Positions 63,102-64,000 of a stretch of DNA of 64,000 nt are shown here, in pieces. Below the pieces are notes generated by a model that had not been told where the DNA came from, ran no database searches, and saw only the letters and a program-made list of their open reading frames with translations. Source of the DNA: Gemmobacter serpentinus (GTDB taxonomy: Bacteria > Pseudomonadota > Alphaproteobacteria > Rhodobacterales > Rhodobacteraceae); assembly GCF_008973825.1 (NCBI RefSeq), contig NZ_WCHR01000005.1, positions 248,001-312,000 of the forward strand. The letters are read 5' to 3'. The translations under genes were made by a program, and so were the position numbers. Positions within the stretch are counted from its first letter, which is position 1, and each line of letters begins with the position of its first letter.

Positions 63102-63197
63102 ATATTGACAGCCGTGCGCCCGCCTCACAATCTGGCGGGATGAAATCCGCAGATCGCCCGAAATCCGGGCATTCCCGCGCAAGGACGAGGCACCATC

Positions 63198-63632
63198 ATG
63201 CTGATCGGCATTCCGCCCCTTCTGGGGCCAGAGCTGCTCTTTACTTTGCGGGCGATGGGGCATGGCGACGAGATCGCGCTGGTGGATGGCAATTACCCGG
63301 CACAGGCCCATGCGCAGCGCCTGCTGCGCGCCGATGGTCACGGGCTGGAGGCGGTGCTGGAGGCGATTCTGACCGTGCTGCCGCTGGATGAGGACGTGCC
63401 CGCACCGATCCTGCGCGCCAGCCTGAACAACGACCCCGCGCAAAGCGGCGCGATCCATCAGCGCATCGATGCGCTGGCCGCCGCGCGCGGTGTCCGGGTG
63501 CAGCCGCTGGCGGGGGCCGACCTTTACCCGCGCATCCGCGCGGCCCATACGATCATCGCGACCAGCGAAGCGGCGCTTTTCGCCAATGTGCTGTTGCGCA
63601 AGGGTGTCATTCGCGCGGGGGACATGGGCTGA
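63198..63632 (+). CDS. RbsD/FucU family sugar mutarotase-like protein
   Basis: The 144-residue protein matches the RbsD/FucU family of pyranase/mutarotases. It has GPELLFTLRAMGHGDEIALVDGNYPA near the N-terminus with the conserved His/Asp, and a C-terminal TIIATSEAALFANVLLRKGV. Such enzymes interconvert sugar anomers or ring forms. FucU-like members accompany fructose, fucose or ribose systems. Divergent from frcB, it may prepare the sugar form used by the FrcK-like kinase. It is followed after 58 bases by the ROK-type gene. Confidence 0.88.
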   Translation: MLIGIPPLLGPELLFTLRAMGHGDEIALVDGNYPAQAHAQRLLRADGHGLEAVLEAILTVLPLDEDVPAPILRASLNNDPAQSGAIHQRIDALAAARGVRVQPLAGADLYPRIRAAHTIIATSEAALFANVLLRKGVIRAGDMG

Positions 63633-63690
63633 CCCTTGCGGTCAGCTGCGAAAACACAAATGAGGGCTGCGGGCGACAGGGGAGGATAGC

Positions 63691-64000
63691 TTGCGCAACG
63701 CCGAAGACATCCAGGACCGGACCGGACCCGAGGCCACGCCTCAGGGCGCGGGCCTGCTTGGCTCCAACCAGTCGGGGATGCGGGCGCATAATGAACGGCT
63801 GGTGCTGACGCTGGTGCGCCAGCATGGGGCGCTGGCAAAATCCGATATCGCGCGCATGACCGGGCTTTCGGCGCAGACGGTATCGGTCATCATGCGGGCG
63901 TTGGAACAGGACGGGCTGCTCGCGCGCGGCACGCCGATGCGCGGCCGGATTGGTCAACCTTCTGTGCCCATGTCTCTGGCCGCCGATGGCGCGCTGTTTC
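63691..64000 (+). CDS. ROK family transcriptional repressor, N-terminal part
   Basis: Only the first 103 codons lie in the window. After a polar start, LLGSNQSGMRAHNERLVLTL through SDIARMTGLSAQTVSVIMRA forms a winged helix-turn-helix typical of NagC/XylR/FrcR-like ROK regulators. The sugar-kinase-like domain lies outside the window. A TTG start at 63691 is chosen because GGGGAGG lies five bases upstream; the first in-frame ATG (63778) would cut into the DNA-binding region. It is the likely regulator of the frc genes and of the palindrome at 63085. Confidence 0.85.
   Translation, partial: MRNAEDIQDRTGPEATPQGAGLLGSNQSGMRAHNERLVLTLVRQHGALAKSDIARMTGLSAQTVSVIMRALEQDGLLARGTPMRGRIGQPSVPMSLAADGALF

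Overview
The window is GC-rich chromosomal DNA from an alphaproteobacterium, most likely a Rhodobacterales (Paracoccaceae/Roseobacter-type) species. The signs are a class I lysyl-tRNA synthetase, TRAP transporters, DMGDH-type demethylating flavoproteins, the mreBCD-mrdA-rodA order, FrcABC-type sugar uptake and GC-hairpin/ATTT intergenic repeats that look typical of that group. I see no rRNA, tRNA, CRISPR array, transposase or prophage. Genus and species cannot be told from this sequence alone.

Layout. 1-3.5 kb: a secreted-protein fragment, a dimethylglycine/sarcosine dehydrogenase-type flavoprotein and a truncated haemoglobin. 3.5-9.4 kb: a large DUF2339 membrane protein, the YcjF/YcjX pair and a GNAT acetyltransferase. 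9.4-11.2 kb: leuA, preceded by a previously unmarked 27-codon leucine-rich leader peptide and attenuator-like hairpins. 11.4-16.8 kb: an EpmB/KamA-type radical SAM enzyme, PBP4-like DacB, an OmpA-family protein and a membrane-anchored helix-hairpin-helix protein. 16.8-22.4 kb: the cell-shape operon mreB-mreC-mreD-mrdA-rodA. 22.7-27.6 kb: truA, mntP under a yybP-ykoY (Mn2+) riboswitch, lysK, a TerB-like protein and ghrA. 27.7-29.1 kb: a secreted esterase and a YjhX-like protein.

29.1-39.5 kb is a catabolic island. An RpiR-type regulator diverges from an N-formylglutamate amidohydrolase-like enzyme, a complete TRAP transporter, a glutamine-synthetase-like ligase, an aldehyde dehydrogenase, an iron-type alcohol dehydrogenase and a DadA-like FAD oxidoreductase. 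The set suggests uptake and breakdown of an amino alcohol or related amine through gamma-glutamylated intermediates. This is the best candidate here for an uncharacterised pathway. 39.5-44.4 kb holds mixed metabolic genes: a sugar epimerase, a 2-hydroxyacid dehydrogenase, an SH3 protein, a cation efflux protein, a flavin reductase and OsmC.

44.5-52.5 kb is a carnitine/gamma-butyrobetaine operon. A CaiD-like hydratase, an NDP-forming acyl-CoA ligase, a Rdx/SelW-like protein, an acyl-CoA dehydrogenase, a carnitine dehydrogenase-thioesterase fusion and a BKACE dehydrocarnitine-cleaving enzyme are transcribed away from a GlxA/CdhR-type AraC regulator. Its predicted end product, glycine betaine, would be demethylated to dimethylglycine, a possible substrate of the flavoprotein at the left end of the window. 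52.5-56.2 kb: an M3 oligopeptidase and an incomplete polar amino-acid ABC system. 56.3-57.5 kb: a short, less GC-rich patch with two poorly known genes. 57.5-59.1 kb: moeB and dut. 59.2-64 kb: a fructose/ribose-type ABC locus (kinase, frcA, frcC, frcB) divergent from an RbsD/FucU-type protein and a ROK repressor cut by the window edge.
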